Assembly (NCBI GenBank): GCA_023300205.1
Contig: JALZVD010000199.1
Coordinates: forward strand, 1-14,160
From: Akkermansiaceae bacterium
GTDB lineage: Bacteria; Verrucomicrobiota; Verrucomicrobiia; Verrucomicrobiales; Akkermansiaceae
Direction of reading: 5' to 3'
DNA: 14,160 nt
The notes below the pieces were generated by a model. That model was not told the DNA's origin, did not search any database, and saw nothing but the letters and a program-made list of their open reading frames with translations. The number at the start of each line of letters is the position of its first letter. Within the stretch, counting starts at the first letter, position 1. The position numbers and the translations under genes are program-made. Below are positions 1 to 6,966 of this stretch, piece by piece.

Positions 1-2
1 TA

Positions 3-620
3 CTATTTCACGCAGTGAAACGGAGCTGGCACAGTCACCACTTCCATCCCAGCACAATGAGCGGACATGATACCAGCAGGCGCATCTTCAAATGCCAAAC
101 ACCTCTTCGCATCAACCTCTAAACGACTTGCCGCTTCTAAAAAAATATCAGGAGCTGGCTTACCACACTCCACATCATTCGCAGTCACTACCTCATCAAA
201 AAGATCACTAATACCTACCGCCTGAAGCGTCTTCTCCGCCACCACACGGGTACTACCAGTAGCAATTGCCATTGGAACCTTACCGCGAAGCGATCGTGCA
301 TAGTTAACTACATCTTCATTAATCTCCACTTTATCGATAAGATTCAAAAACGCCTCACGCTTAGCAAGTGCCACATCTACAGCATCGAGACTCAATCCAA
401 ACTCACCATTAAGCTCCCCCACAATATCCTTCGTCGGCCTTCCACCCATTGAATAAAATACATCCTCAGGAAACACATCTTTAGGTACATTAAATTGAGC
501 TAAGGCCATACTCCAAGCAGCAAAATGCGCCGGCATAGAATCCACTAAAGTCCCATCTAAATCAAAAATAACAGCGTCAAAGCTACCAGCAGGAATGTCT
601 AAATCTCCGAATGTATTCAT
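3..620 (-). CDS. HAD-superfamily sugar-phosphate phosphatase/phosphoglucomutase (YqaB/beta-PGM type)
   Basis: A 205-residue HAD hydrolase of subfamily IA, complete in the window (stop TAG at the very edge, ATG start at 620). All four HAD motifs are visible. Motif I is D20-L-D22-G-T with the nucleophile D20, motif II is T121-G-S, the motif III lysine is K154 in CGKPAPD, and motif IV is E178-D179. A helical cap lies between motifs I and II (about 27-105). Length and wording resemble E. coli YqaB (fructose-1-phosphatase) and beta-phosphoglucomutases, so a cytosolic enzyme acting on a small sugar phosphate is likely. The substrate cannot be read from the sequence. It is divergent from the dipeptidase gene, with a 112-nt shared upstream region. 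There is no Shine-Dalgarno motif before the start. Confidence 0.9.
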   Translation of the reverse strand: MNTFGDLDIPAGSFDAVIFDLDGTLVDSMPAHFAAWSMALAQFNVPKDVFPEDVFYSMGGRPTKDIVGELNGEFGLSLDAVDVALAKREAFLNLIDKVEINEDVVNYARSLRGKVPMAIATGSTRVVAEKTLQAVGISDLFDEVVTANDVECGKPAPDIFLEAASRLEVDAKRCLAFEDAPAGIMSAHCAGMEVVTVPAPFHCVK

Positions 621-732
621 CGTAGCGACTTAGTGACTAACCACCAAAATAAAGCAAGCCAGATTCCACTATTTACAGTGATTATTTCGTTACACCTTGA
701 ACATAGATAATTAATCCATCATCCTACAATCA

Positions 733-1353
733 ATGAAACCCCTCACCATTCTCATCACGCTAGCCACAGCCATCATGCTCAACTCTTGCTCAAATAGTAT
801 CAAGAACTATAACGGCATGGTAAATATCAAAGAGATTGATCCCAGCATACAGATCGACCTCCGTTACAAAACAACTAACAACATCACTAAAAAACCACTC
901 TACCCCTATAACATGCCCGCTCTGCTGAGACCAGCAACAGCAAAACGTCTAGCAAACGCCAGTAAACTCGTAAAAAAAAGCGGATACCGCCTTAAAATAT
1001 GGGATGCCTATCGCCCCCAATCCGCCCAAATCGCCCTGTGGAATGCCTCTGGAAAGAACCCTAACTTTGTAGCTGATCCCTACAACAACCCCTCACTTCA
1101 CACATCCGGAGTCGCAGTAGACCTCACCCTCGCATTCCCTGACGGAACACCCGCACTCATGCAGACAGACTTTGATGAATTTAGTAAAAAAGCATCACCA
1201 CACTACAAGCACCCAAATCCCCTAGTCAGAAGAAATCTCCGTATTCTAAAAGACGCAATGGATCAATCCGGGTTCCTCTACATCAATTCCGAATGGTGGC
1301 ACTTCCTAGATAAAGACTACAAACAATACTCCATCATCCCATCCATACAATAA
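733..1353 (+). CDS. D-alanyl-D-alanine dipeptidase (VanX/DdpX family), predicted lipoprotein
   Basis: A 206-residue M15D-family zinc dipeptidase that hydrolyses D-Ala-D-Ala. The metal site is complete: H123 and D130 in SLHTSGVAVD, then E187 and H190 in EWWH. R94 in DAYRP matches the conserved substrate/transition-state arginine of VanX. The N-terminus is a lipoprotein signal: a hydrophobic stretch (4-16) followed by the lipobox L16-N-S-C19, so the enzyme is expected to be membrane-anchored outside the cytoplasm. VanX itself is cytoplasmic. With no vanH/vanA neighbours, a role in peptidoglycan turnover or D-Ala salvage is more likely than glycopeptide resistance (inference). Its stop is 4 nt before the next gene, so the two are probably co-translated. 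The start is the only one that gives the signal peptide. Confidence 0.92.
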   Translation: MKPLTILITLATAIMLNSCSNSIKNYNGMVNIKEIDPSIQIDLRYKTTNNITKKPLYPYNMPALLRPATAKRLANASKLVKKSGYRLKIWDAYRPQSAQIALWNASGKNPNFVADPYNNPSLHTSGVAVDLTLAFPDGTPALMQTDFDEFSKKASPHYKHPNPLVRRNLRILKDAMDQSGFLYINSEWWHFLDKDYKQYSIIPSIQ

Positions 1354-1357
1354 CGGC

Positions 1358-2569
1358 ATGAAAAAAAAGAATATCGCCATCATAGGAGCAGGCCCAGCAG
1401 GACTCCGCGCTGCTGAAGTCGCAGTAAAGGCAGGGGCCTCGGTTACAGTCTATGACTCCAAGCCATCCTCTGGCAGAAAATTCCTAGTCGCCGGAAAAAG
1501 CGGCCTTAACCTCACCAACTACGAACCCTGGGACTCCTTCCTCCAGAAATACCATGGCCCCAATCTTCCCCAGAAACTATGGAATAAAATCCTCAATAAC
1601 TTCGACAATCAAGCCCTCAGACAATGGGCTCATGACCTCAGTATCGAAACCTTCGTCGCCTCTTCAAATAAGGTTTTCCCCACCGAAATGAAAGCCGCCC
1701 CCCTACTCAGACGCTGGATAGAAAAACTCCGCAAACTAGAAGTCACCTTTCACTTCAACCACCAATGCATTAATTTCAACAGCATCAATAACAACGTAGT
1801 GCTAACTTTTTTCTCACCAGTAGGCAACGTTACAAAGCACGTTGATACAGCAGTCCTAGCCCTAGGCGGAGGCTCCTGGCGTAACACTGGATCAACCGGA
1901 GACTGGGTGAATATATTCAACCATCACAACATTACCACCACCCCACTAACTTCCGCTAACTGCGGCTGGCACACCCTCTGGAATCCTAATATCCTCATCG
2001 AAGCAGAAGGACTCCCACTAAAAAACATCATTGTCTCAGCTGGTGATCAATCCATTGGCGGCGAACTTGTCATCACCAAATACGGACTCGAGGGAGGCCC
2101 CATCTACAAACTCGGCGCAGCAATCAAAGCGCTTCCCTCACCATCCATCACCATCGATTTCAAACCCAACCACACAGCTGAACAACTCATAGCAAAAATG
2201 GAATCCGCAAGAGAAACAACGAAAGGCAACCTCATCAAAGAAGCGAGAACTCGCTGGAAACTCAACACCGCCGCCCACACACTACTCCATGACCGCTTCA
2301 TTCCAGAAGAAAACATCACGGTCCAGAAACTCACCCAAGCCATCAAGAACTTCCCCATTACACTCACCAAACCTCGCCCCATCGATGAAGCCATCTCCAG
2401 CGCCGGAGGCGTCCAGTGGTCAGAACTAGACAACTCTCTCATGCTCAAAAAACTCCCCCACATCTACTGCGCAGGAGAAATGTTAGACTGGGAAGCCCCT
2501 ACAGGAGGATACCTCCTACAAGCCTGCTTTGCCACCGGATCCTGGGTCGGCAGAGCAATCACCAACTAA
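1358..2569 (+). CDS. HI0933/TIGR03862-type FAD-dependent flavoprotein (NAD(P)/FAD oxidoreductase)
   Basis: A 403-residue flavoprotein. The N-terminus has the Rossmann dinucleotide-binding motif G10-A-G12-P-A-G15, an acidic residue at the end of beta2 (D33), and the family signature GKSGLNLTN at 46-54. The C-terminus holds the second FAD-contacting block, AGEMLDWEAPTGGY at 372-385. This wording is typical of TIGR03862, a branch of the HI0933/BaiN family. Family members bind FAD, but the substrate of this branch is not established, so none is named. It begins 4 nt after the dipeptidase stop with no Shine-Dalgarno motif, which suggests translational coupling. Its stop codon overlaps the stop of the convergent S1-protein gene. 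C strongly exceeds G in its coding strand. Confidence 0.9.
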   Translation: MKKKNIAIIGAGPAGLRAAEVAVKAGASVTVYDSKPSSGRKFLVAGKSGLNLTNYEPWDSFLQKYHGPNLPQKLWNKILNNFDNQALRQWAHDLSIETFVASSNKVFPTEMKAAPLLRRWIEKLRKLEVTFHFNHQCINFNSINNNVVLTFFSPVGNVTKHVDTAVLALGGGSWRNTGSTGDWVNIFNHHNITTTPLTSANCGWHTLWNPNILIEAEGLPLKNIIVSAGDQSIGGELVITKYGLEGGPIYKLGAAIKALPSPSITIDFKPNHTAEQLIAKMESARETTKGNLIKEARTRWKLNTAAHTLLHDRFIPEENITVQKLTQAIKNFPITLTKPRPIDEAISSAGGVQWSELDNSLMLKKLPHIYCAGEMLDWEAPTGGYLLQACFATGSWVGRAITN

Positions 2570-3396
2570 AGCAACTTCACTCCGCCATCTGCAAAAACAA
2601 TCTTACGCTCTTTATACAGTTTCCCCAGTGCCTTCTTATAAGTCTTCTTACTAACTCCAAACATAGCCTGAATAGCAAGAGCATCACTCTTATCTCCCAC
2701 ATCAAGAAAACCATTTCCCTGCTGAAGCTTAGACATAATTTGCTCAGCTAAAGTACCTACTTTTTCTGCGCCAGGTTTCTGTAAAATGATGTCCACTTTA
2801 TCATCCTCACGCAGCTGAAGAACGTATCCCTTTAGCTTATCACCAAGGCTAACTGGCTGAAAAATCTGATCATGATAAATCATCCCCCAGTGTGTACCTT
2901 CCACGATTACATTATAGCCATTCGTAGATCTGCGCACCACGATAATATCCACCTGCTCATCTTCTAAAAATGTGCGTCTTTCCTTACCCAGAAATCTACC
3001 CAGCTTAGTCGTCGCCGCTATCCTTCCAGACTGCTCATCCACATAAGCCTGCACCATCACAGTCACACCCTCACTAACTTTCCTCTTCTGCTCACCGAAA
3101 GGCAACATCAAGTCCTTACTAAGCCCCCAATCCAGAAAAGCTCCAGCCTGATTTACCTGTACCACGCGAAGCGCTGCACATTCACCCACCGTTATCTTAG
3201 GCTCCTTCGTCGTAGCGATCAGCCTATCCTCCGAATCATTATAAATAAACACACGCATCCAAGAACCCACCTCAGCACCCTGCCCACCCTCATAAGTCGG
3301 TAATAAAATTTCACCACACTCATGTCCATCCAGGTAAGCACCACGTTCTTCCAGACGCACCACTTCCAAACTATTCCATTCACCTAAATCAGCCAT
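2566..3396 (-). CDS. CvfB/YitL-type S1 RNA-binding protein with C-terminal winged helix
   Basis: A 276-residue protein matching the CvfB (conserved virulence factor B)/YitL family. Three S1-like OB-fold repeats can be traced at about 1-65, 72-133 and 148-206. Markers are GAYLD and GAFLDWGLSKDLMLP, each followed by an (I)AATTK-type end. The C-terminal 60 residues (SDALAIQAMFGVSKKTYKKALGKL and onward) read as the family's winged helix. CvfB-type proteins bind RNA and affect gene expression in Gram-positive bacteria; the role here is unknown. It starts 3 nt after the pseudokinase stop, a spacing typical of coupled translation. A GGAG lies 12 nt upstream, rather far for a ribosome binding site. 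The 3' end overlaps the opposing flavoprotein gene by 4 bp with no terminator visible. Confidence 0.88.
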   Translation of the reverse strand: MADLGEWNSLEVVRLEERGAYLDGHECGEILLPTYEGGQGAEVGSWMRVFIYNDSEDRLIATTKEPKITVGECAALRVVQVNQAGAFLDWGLSKDLMLPFGEQKRKVSEGVTVMVQAYVDEQSGRIAATTKLGRFLGKERRTFLEDEQVDIIVVRRSTNGYNVIVEGTHWGMIYHDQIFQPVSLGDKLKGYVLQLREDDKVDIILQKPGAEKVGTLAEQIMSKLQQGNGFLDVGDKSDALAIQAMFGVSKKTYKKALGKLYKERKIVFADGGVKLL

Positions 3397-3399
3397 AAC

Positions 3400-4275
3400 T
3401 TAACAAAACTCCAGAGCTACTGGAAACGGTTGAGGTTCAATATCCTTCTTGACCGACTCAGCCGAGAACACTCTCTCACTCGGCATCATCGCTAATGCCT
3501 CCTTCACAGACTGTGGTCTATCCTTCCATGATGGACTCATTAGTTGATACATCCATGCCTTAAACCCTTCCGGCACATCCCCTCTAAATCCACTAATATA
3601 CGGAAGTTCACCCACCCTATGCTTCGCTTTAGCTACCTCTATAGGTAAACCTGAGAGCGGATGCCCGCCTGCTAACATCGCATAACACAACTGACCTACC
3701 ATAAATAAACTAGTCACCTCCCCCACAGGCTTCCCCGCACAGAGCTCTGGAGCTGCAAAAACAGGTGAGATCATATCAATATCAGAACTCCCGCCATGAA
3801 TCAACTCCATCAACTTACTATAACCCATATCCATAAGCAGGAAATGCTTACCACCATTCGCCTTCTTCTGAACCAATATGGACGACAACCGAAAATGATA
3901 ATGGAAGAACCCATACTTACTCAGCTTACCCAAAGCTTCCAATAATTGCTGAGCCAGACAATACACGTCCCAAACATCAAATGAGCTATAGCCAAGCATG
4001 TTTTGGATAATATCCCCACTCGCGGATGCACTGACAATAAAAGCCGTGTCTCCAACTATCCCAGCATCTAAAATAGGAAGAATACTAGCATCTTCAATAC
4101 TCGCTAAATCTCTTACCAAACTTAAAAAATTCTTTTCGAAAACAGCTCTTTCCACATTCTCAGGAATCAGAAATTTCCTCAAAATAACATATCTCCCAAT
4201 AACATTATCCTCAGCCAGGTAAACCTTACCTAATCGCCCCTCTCCTAGGCTTCGTTTAATGTCATATCGGTTCAT
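3400..4275 (-). CDS. Ser/Thr protein kinase-like protein, probable pseudokinase
   Basis: A 291-residue protein with an entire eukaryotic-like kinase fold but altered catalytic positions. Present: the glycine loop G11-E-G13-R-L-G16-K-V, DMG at 149-151 (for DFG), APE at 175-177, and R253 in KDRP near the C-terminus. Changed: VAIK reads V-I-L-R33 (K to R, with K34 next to it); HRDxKxxN reads H125-Y-H127-F-R-L-S-S, so the catalytic Asp, the Lys and the Mg-binding Asn are all lost; and the alphaF Asp position is Ser in TSLFMVG. It may bind nucleotide but should not phosphorylate efficiently (inference). No transmembrane or sensor domain is seen, so it is probably cytosolic. It lies 3 nt upstream of cvfB and about 90 nt downstream of a secreted TPR protein gene. 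Function unknown. Confidence 0.85.
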   Translation of the reverse strand: MNRYDIKRSLGEGRLGKVYLAEDNVIGRYVILRKFLIPENVERAVFEKNFLSLVRDLASIEDASILPILDAGIVGDTAFIVSASASGDIIQNMLGYSSFDVWDVYCLAQQLLEALGKLSKYGFFHYHFRLSSILVQKKANGGKHFLLMDMGYSKLMELIHGGSSDIDMISPVFAAPELCAGKPVGEVTSLFMVGQLCYAMLAGGHPLSGLPIEVAKAKHRVGELPYISGFRGDVPEGFKAWMYQLMSPSWKDRPQSVKEALAMMPSERVFSAESVKKDIEPQPFPVALEFC

Positions 4276-4366
4276 CTCTATTATCTCTCTGGCAAATTTC
4301 TTTGCATAACCCTAATACAACCCCAGGAATTAGCTATCGTATCTTACTGACCATTTTATCCGTTTT

Positions 4367-5137
4367 CTATTTCTCCTCTCTTCGATTAAACATAATCTCG
4401 TGAGCTCCAATATATCCAGTATCAACTAAAGCTTTATTCCACGTCTCGATAAGCAACGGACTTTCAAAAATCAAATACGCTTTTAAAATCCAAATAAGCC
4501 CCTCTTGCTTATCACCCGCGCTGAACTCCTGTAATGCATGAGAATAATAATAATAAGGGTGATCTTCCATATACCCAAACAAATCCGCCATCCTCTTAAT
4601 CTCAGCTTCATATTTACCTGGCTCAGCAGCCTCCAGCTTAGAAATAGAGATGAAATATTTAAAATCTAACAACGGCAGAGCATTCCCACCTCTACTTTTC
4701 ATTAATTTATCGATATAACGAATATACTCAGCTGTTTTTTCATATCGACCACCAAAGAAATTAATCTCCACCAAATTCATCAAGCTAGGTATATGATTAG
4801 GATTGATCTCTAGAACCGCATCATAGTATTCGATCGCCTTATCAACTTCATGAATCTGCGCCCAACAAATACCCCTTAGCCAAATCATATCCATATCATC
4901 TGGAAATAGGCTTAACGCATTATCTATAGCAACCATACAACTAAAATATTTTTGATCTCGGCTAGCCTCAGTCGCCTTACGCTTGTATTTAACATAATTC
5001 TCCCTCGACTCGAGAGGCAACTTCTCAAACTTAAGGCTTATATCTTTAAGCCGTTTCGCTACAACTGGATCCTGAGCAGACACAATAGACATGCTCATAA
5101 TTAACGTGACTAGAATTGAAAAATTGAATAATTTCAT
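4367..5137 (-). CDS. Secreted tetratricopeptide-repeat protein
   Basis: A protein of unknown function, 256 residues from the ATG at 5137. The N-terminus is a classical signal peptide (MKLFNF, hydrophobic core to about residue 20, cleavage likely at VSA|QD). TPR-like helix pairs run from about 52 to 150. The clearest is WLRGICWAQIHEVDKAIEYY followed by INPNHIPSLMNL, with less regular repeats to about 235. A GTG seven codons upstream (5158) would bury the signal peptide and lies within or before a candidate promoter, so the ATG is preferred. TPR proteins mediate protein contacts; no partner is identifiable. It is the first gene of a possible TPR-pseudokinase-cvfB unit, although the 91-nt gap could hold another promoter. 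Confidence 0.8.
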   Translation of the reverse strand: MKLFNFSILVTLIMSMSIVSAQDPVVAKRLKDISLKFEKLPLESRENYVKYKRKATEASRDQKYFSCMVAIDNALSLFPDDMDMIWLRGICWAQIHEVDKAIEYYDAVLEINPNHIPSLMNLVEINFFGGRYEKTAEYIRYIDKLMKSRGGNALPLLDFKYFISISKLEAAEPGKYEAEIKRMADLFGYMEDHPYYYYSHALQEFSAGDKQEGLIWILKAYLIFESPLLIETWNKALVDTGYIGAHEIMFNRREEK

Positions 5138-5159
5138 AATATTTTTGTTTAGATCCACA

Positions 5160-5187
5160 ATTAATACAATAATCTTAACAATGTCAA
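5160..5187 (-). promoter_or_regulatory. Candidate sigma70-type promoter of the TPR gene
   Basis: On the minus strand a consensus TTGACA (5182-5187) is followed after 16 nt by ATTAAT (5160-5165, 4 of 6 matches). Transcription would start near 5153, downstream of the GTG codon at 5158 and upstream of the ATG at 5137. This supports the shorter reading of the gene. The -10 box is weak. Confidence 0.4.
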
Positions 5188-5510
5188 GTGATAAGGGTCT
5201 TCATTAATCATTCACTAACTCCTCCTCCCTCACCCCTCTCATTCACCTAAATTCACCCAATAATTAACAACTCATCAAACCTCAGATAAAAGTTCCACAT
5301 TAAAAATATAACCTGCCCCATTCAATCACCAAAAAGCCCAAAACAGATCATCGATAAAGATTATCATTAACTTTTCCATACTATATAACATTTAATGCCT
5401 ATATTAAACACTCTCATCAGTAAACATTGCCACAACCATACCGAATTAGCCACAGATCACACTAAAAGACAACTCCTCACAAAAAAAACACAAAACAATT
5501 CAATTTTATT
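5188..5510. other. Gene-free, G-depleted intergenic stretch
   Basis: No gene, repeat or RNA signature is seen here between the TPR gene and the tRNA-Thr promoter. The + strand is extraordinarily poor in G. Positions 5198-5284 contain none at all, and 5221-5520 holds about 85 C against 16 G. The sequence is A-, C- and T-rich with short pyrimidine runs. It probably carries only upstream promoter elements; no operator-like palindrome was found. Confidence 0.6.
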
Positions 5511-5538
5511 TTGACAGATCACCCGCCTCTGCTACTTT
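5511..5538 (+). promoter_or_regulatory. Promoter of the tRNA-Thr-tuf transcription unit
   Basis: A perfect -35 box TTGACA (5511-5516), a 16-nt spacer and TACTTT (5533-5538), preceded by TG as in an extended -10 element. A start near 5545 would give a leader of about 60 nt before the tRNA. An A-rich tract directly upstream (5480-5510) could act as an UP-like element. The position fits a strong promoter for tRNA-Thr and tuf. Confidence 0.6.
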
Positions 5539-5544
5539 CCGCCC

Positions 5545-5574
5545 GCCTGTAAGGAAGTTTACTTCCAAGCAGGC
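5545..5574 (+). other. Leader hairpin upstream of tRNA-Thr
   Basis: An outer stem GCCTG (5545-5549) / CAGGC (5570-5574) and an inner stem GGAAG (5553-5557) / CTTCC (5562-5566) with loop TTTA, joined by small internal loops. It would sit at the very 5' end of the transcript from the promoter above. It may stabilise the 5' end or aid processing. No poly-T follows, so it is not a terminator. Confidence 0.45.
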
Positions 5575-5586
5575 AAACAAGTAATG

Positions 5587-5703
5587 GTATCAATTACACT
5601 GTTACGCTCTTGTAGCTCAGGGGTAGAGCGCATCCTTGGTAAGGATGAAGTCGGCGGTTCAATTCCGCCCAAGAGCTCCAGAGTAATAGTACCGTATTGA
5701 TAT
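5587..5703 (+). other. Leader-trailer processing stem enclosing tRNA-Thr
   Basis: Sequences on either side of the tRNA are complementary. ACTGTTAC (5598-5605) pairs with GTAATAGT (5683-5690), and GTATCAAT (5587-5594) with ATTGATAT (5696-5703), each with one G-U pair. The 16 bp extend the acceptor stem outward, with a small internal loop between the two helices. The arrangement recalls double-stranded processing stems around rRNAs, so an RNase III or other endonuclease entry site is plausible (inference). Confidence 0.55.
5606..5680 (+). tRNA. tRNA-Thr (anticodon GGT)
   Basis: A complete cloverleaf. The acceptor GCTCTTG (5606-5612) pairs with CAAGAGC (5670-5676), followed by discriminator T and an encoded CCA (5678-5680). 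The D-stem is GCTC/GAGC. The anticodon stem CATCC/GGATG has loop TTGGTAA, giving anticodon GGT (5638-5640), which reads ACC and ACU. The variable loop has 5 nt and the T-arm is GGCGG-TTCAATT-CCGCC. Its place directly upstream of tuf matches the thrT-tufB order of E. coli. It is probably cotranscribed with tuf, 84 nt downstream. Confidence 0.97.
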
Positions 5704-5709
5704 AATCCA

Positions 5710-5730
5710 GCTCGTCAAAAAATGACGAGC
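5710..5730 (+). other. Hairpin in the tuf leader
   Basis: A perfect 8-bp stem, GCTCGTCA (5710-5717) and TGACGAGC (5723-5730), closed by a loop of five A. It lies between the tRNA-Thr processing stem and the tuf start codon, which is 34 nt further on. No T-run follows, so termination is unlikely. mRNA 5'-end protection after tRNA release, or control of tuf translation, are possible roles (inference). Confidence 0.5.
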
Positions 5731-5764
5731 CTAATTAAAGCGCAAAAAAAGAAAAATAAATATT

Positions 5765-6949
5765 ATGGCTAAAGAAGCATTCGAAAGAAACAAGCCGCAC
5801 GTTAACGTTGGAACTATTGGACACGTTGACCACGGCAAAACTACTCTCACAGCAGCAATCACTAACACACTCGCTCTAAGCGGTGGTGCAGTTGCTAAAG
5901 CATACGACGAAATCGACGGCGCTCCTGAAGAGCGTGAGCGTGGTATCACTATCTCAACAGCACACGTTGAGTATGAGACTGAAACTCGTCACTACGCACA
6001 CGTTGACTGTCCTGGTCACGCTGACTACGTAAAGAACATGATCACAGGAGCAGCACAGATGGACGGAGCAATCCTCGTTTGTTCAGCAGCTGATGGTCCT
6101 ATGCCACAGACTCGTGAGCACATCCTTCTTGCTCGTCAGGTTGGTGTTCCAGCGATCGTAGTATTCCTTAACAAAGTCGACCAGGTTGACGATGACGAAC
6201 TCCTCGAGCTCGTTGAAATGGAAATCCGCGAACTCCTCGACATGTATGAGTTCCCTGGAGACGACATCCCCGTAATCATGGGATCAGCTCTCAAGGCCCT
6301 CGAAGGTGACGCAACTCATCAAGAGAACATCCTTAAACTAATGGCAGCTGTTGACAGCTACATCCCTGAGCCAGAGCGCCCAGTAGATCAACCATTCCTC
6401 ATGCCAGTGGAAGACGTATTCGCGATCTCAGGTCGTGGAACTGTTCTTACAGGTCGTATCGAGCGTGGTATCGTTAACAAAATGGAAGAAGTTGAAATCG
6501 TTGGTATCAAAGACACCATCAAGACAACTATCACTGACATCGAAATGTTCCGTAAACTTCTCGACGAAGGTCGAGCAGGCGAGAACGTTGGTCTCCTCGT
6601 TCGCGGACTCAAGAAAGACGACGTAGAGCGCGGTCAGGTTGTTGTTAAGCCTGGTTCAGTCACTCCACACGCTAAGTTCATTGCAGAAACATACGTTCTT
6701 TCTAAGGACGAAGGAGGTCGTCACACACCATTCTTCTCTAACTACCGCCCACAGTTCTACTTCAGAACAACAGACGTTACCGGTTCCATCAAACTTCCTG
6801 AAGGAGTTGAGATGGTCATGCCTGGCGACAACGTTGAAATGGAAGTTGAGCTCATCACCAAGATCGCGATGGAGAAGCGTATGCGTTTCGCTATCCGTGA
6901 AGGTGGCCGCACAGTAGGTGCAGGACGTGTAGCTGACATCCTTGACTAA
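5765..6949 (+). CDS. tuf: Translation elongation factor Tu (EF-Tu)
   Basis: The 394-residue GTPase that delivers aminoacyl-tRNA to the ribosome, of normal length. G-motifs: G1 at G19HVDHGKT26, switch I with RGITI (59-63), G3 D81-C-P-G-H85 with the catalytic His, and G4 N136-K-V-D139. Domain II begins near 205 ([21 protein letters not shown]). Domain III ends in the typical [15 protein letters not shown]. It is encoded downstream of tRNA-Thr. Codon choice is visibly biased, with many CGT and GTT codons and far less C-over-G excess than the neighbouring non-core genes, as expected for a highly expressed gene. There is no Shine-Dalgarno motif; the leader just before the ATG is nearly all A and T. 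Confidence 0.99.
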   Translation: MAKEAFERNKPHVNVGTIGHVDHGKTTLTAAITNTLALSGGAVAKAYDEIDGAPEERERGITISTAHVEYETETRHYAHVDCPGHADYVKNMITGAAQMDGAILVCSAADGPMPQTREHILLARQVGVPAIVVFLNKVDQVDDDELLELVEMEIRELLDMYEFPGDDIPVIMGSALKALEGDATHQENILKLMAAVDSYIPEPERPVDQPFLMPVEDVFAISGRGTVLTGRIERGIVNKMEEVEIVGIKDTIKTTITDIEMFRKLLDEGRAGENVGLLVRGLKKDDVERGQVVVKPGSVTPHAKFIAETYVLSKDEGGRHTPFFSNYRPQFYFRTTDVTGSIKLPEGVEMVMPGDNVEMEVELITKIAMEKRMRFAIREGGRTVGAGRVADILD

Positions 6950-6966
6950 TTACCTAGTAACCACAC

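Noticed and set aside
2104..2463. Minus-strand open frame inside the flavoprotein gene
   Set aside because: It is antisense to a well-supported FAD protein, has low-complexity S/M/W-rich composition and no recognisable domain.
2416..2751. Plus-strand open frame spanning the flavoprotein end and the S1-protein gene
   Set aside because: It overlaps two convergent real genes in the wrong frame or strand, and the product shows no domain.
4367..5158. GTG start at 5158 for the TPR gene
   Set aside because: It adds a polar extension before a clean signal peptide and lies upstream of the predicted transcription start.
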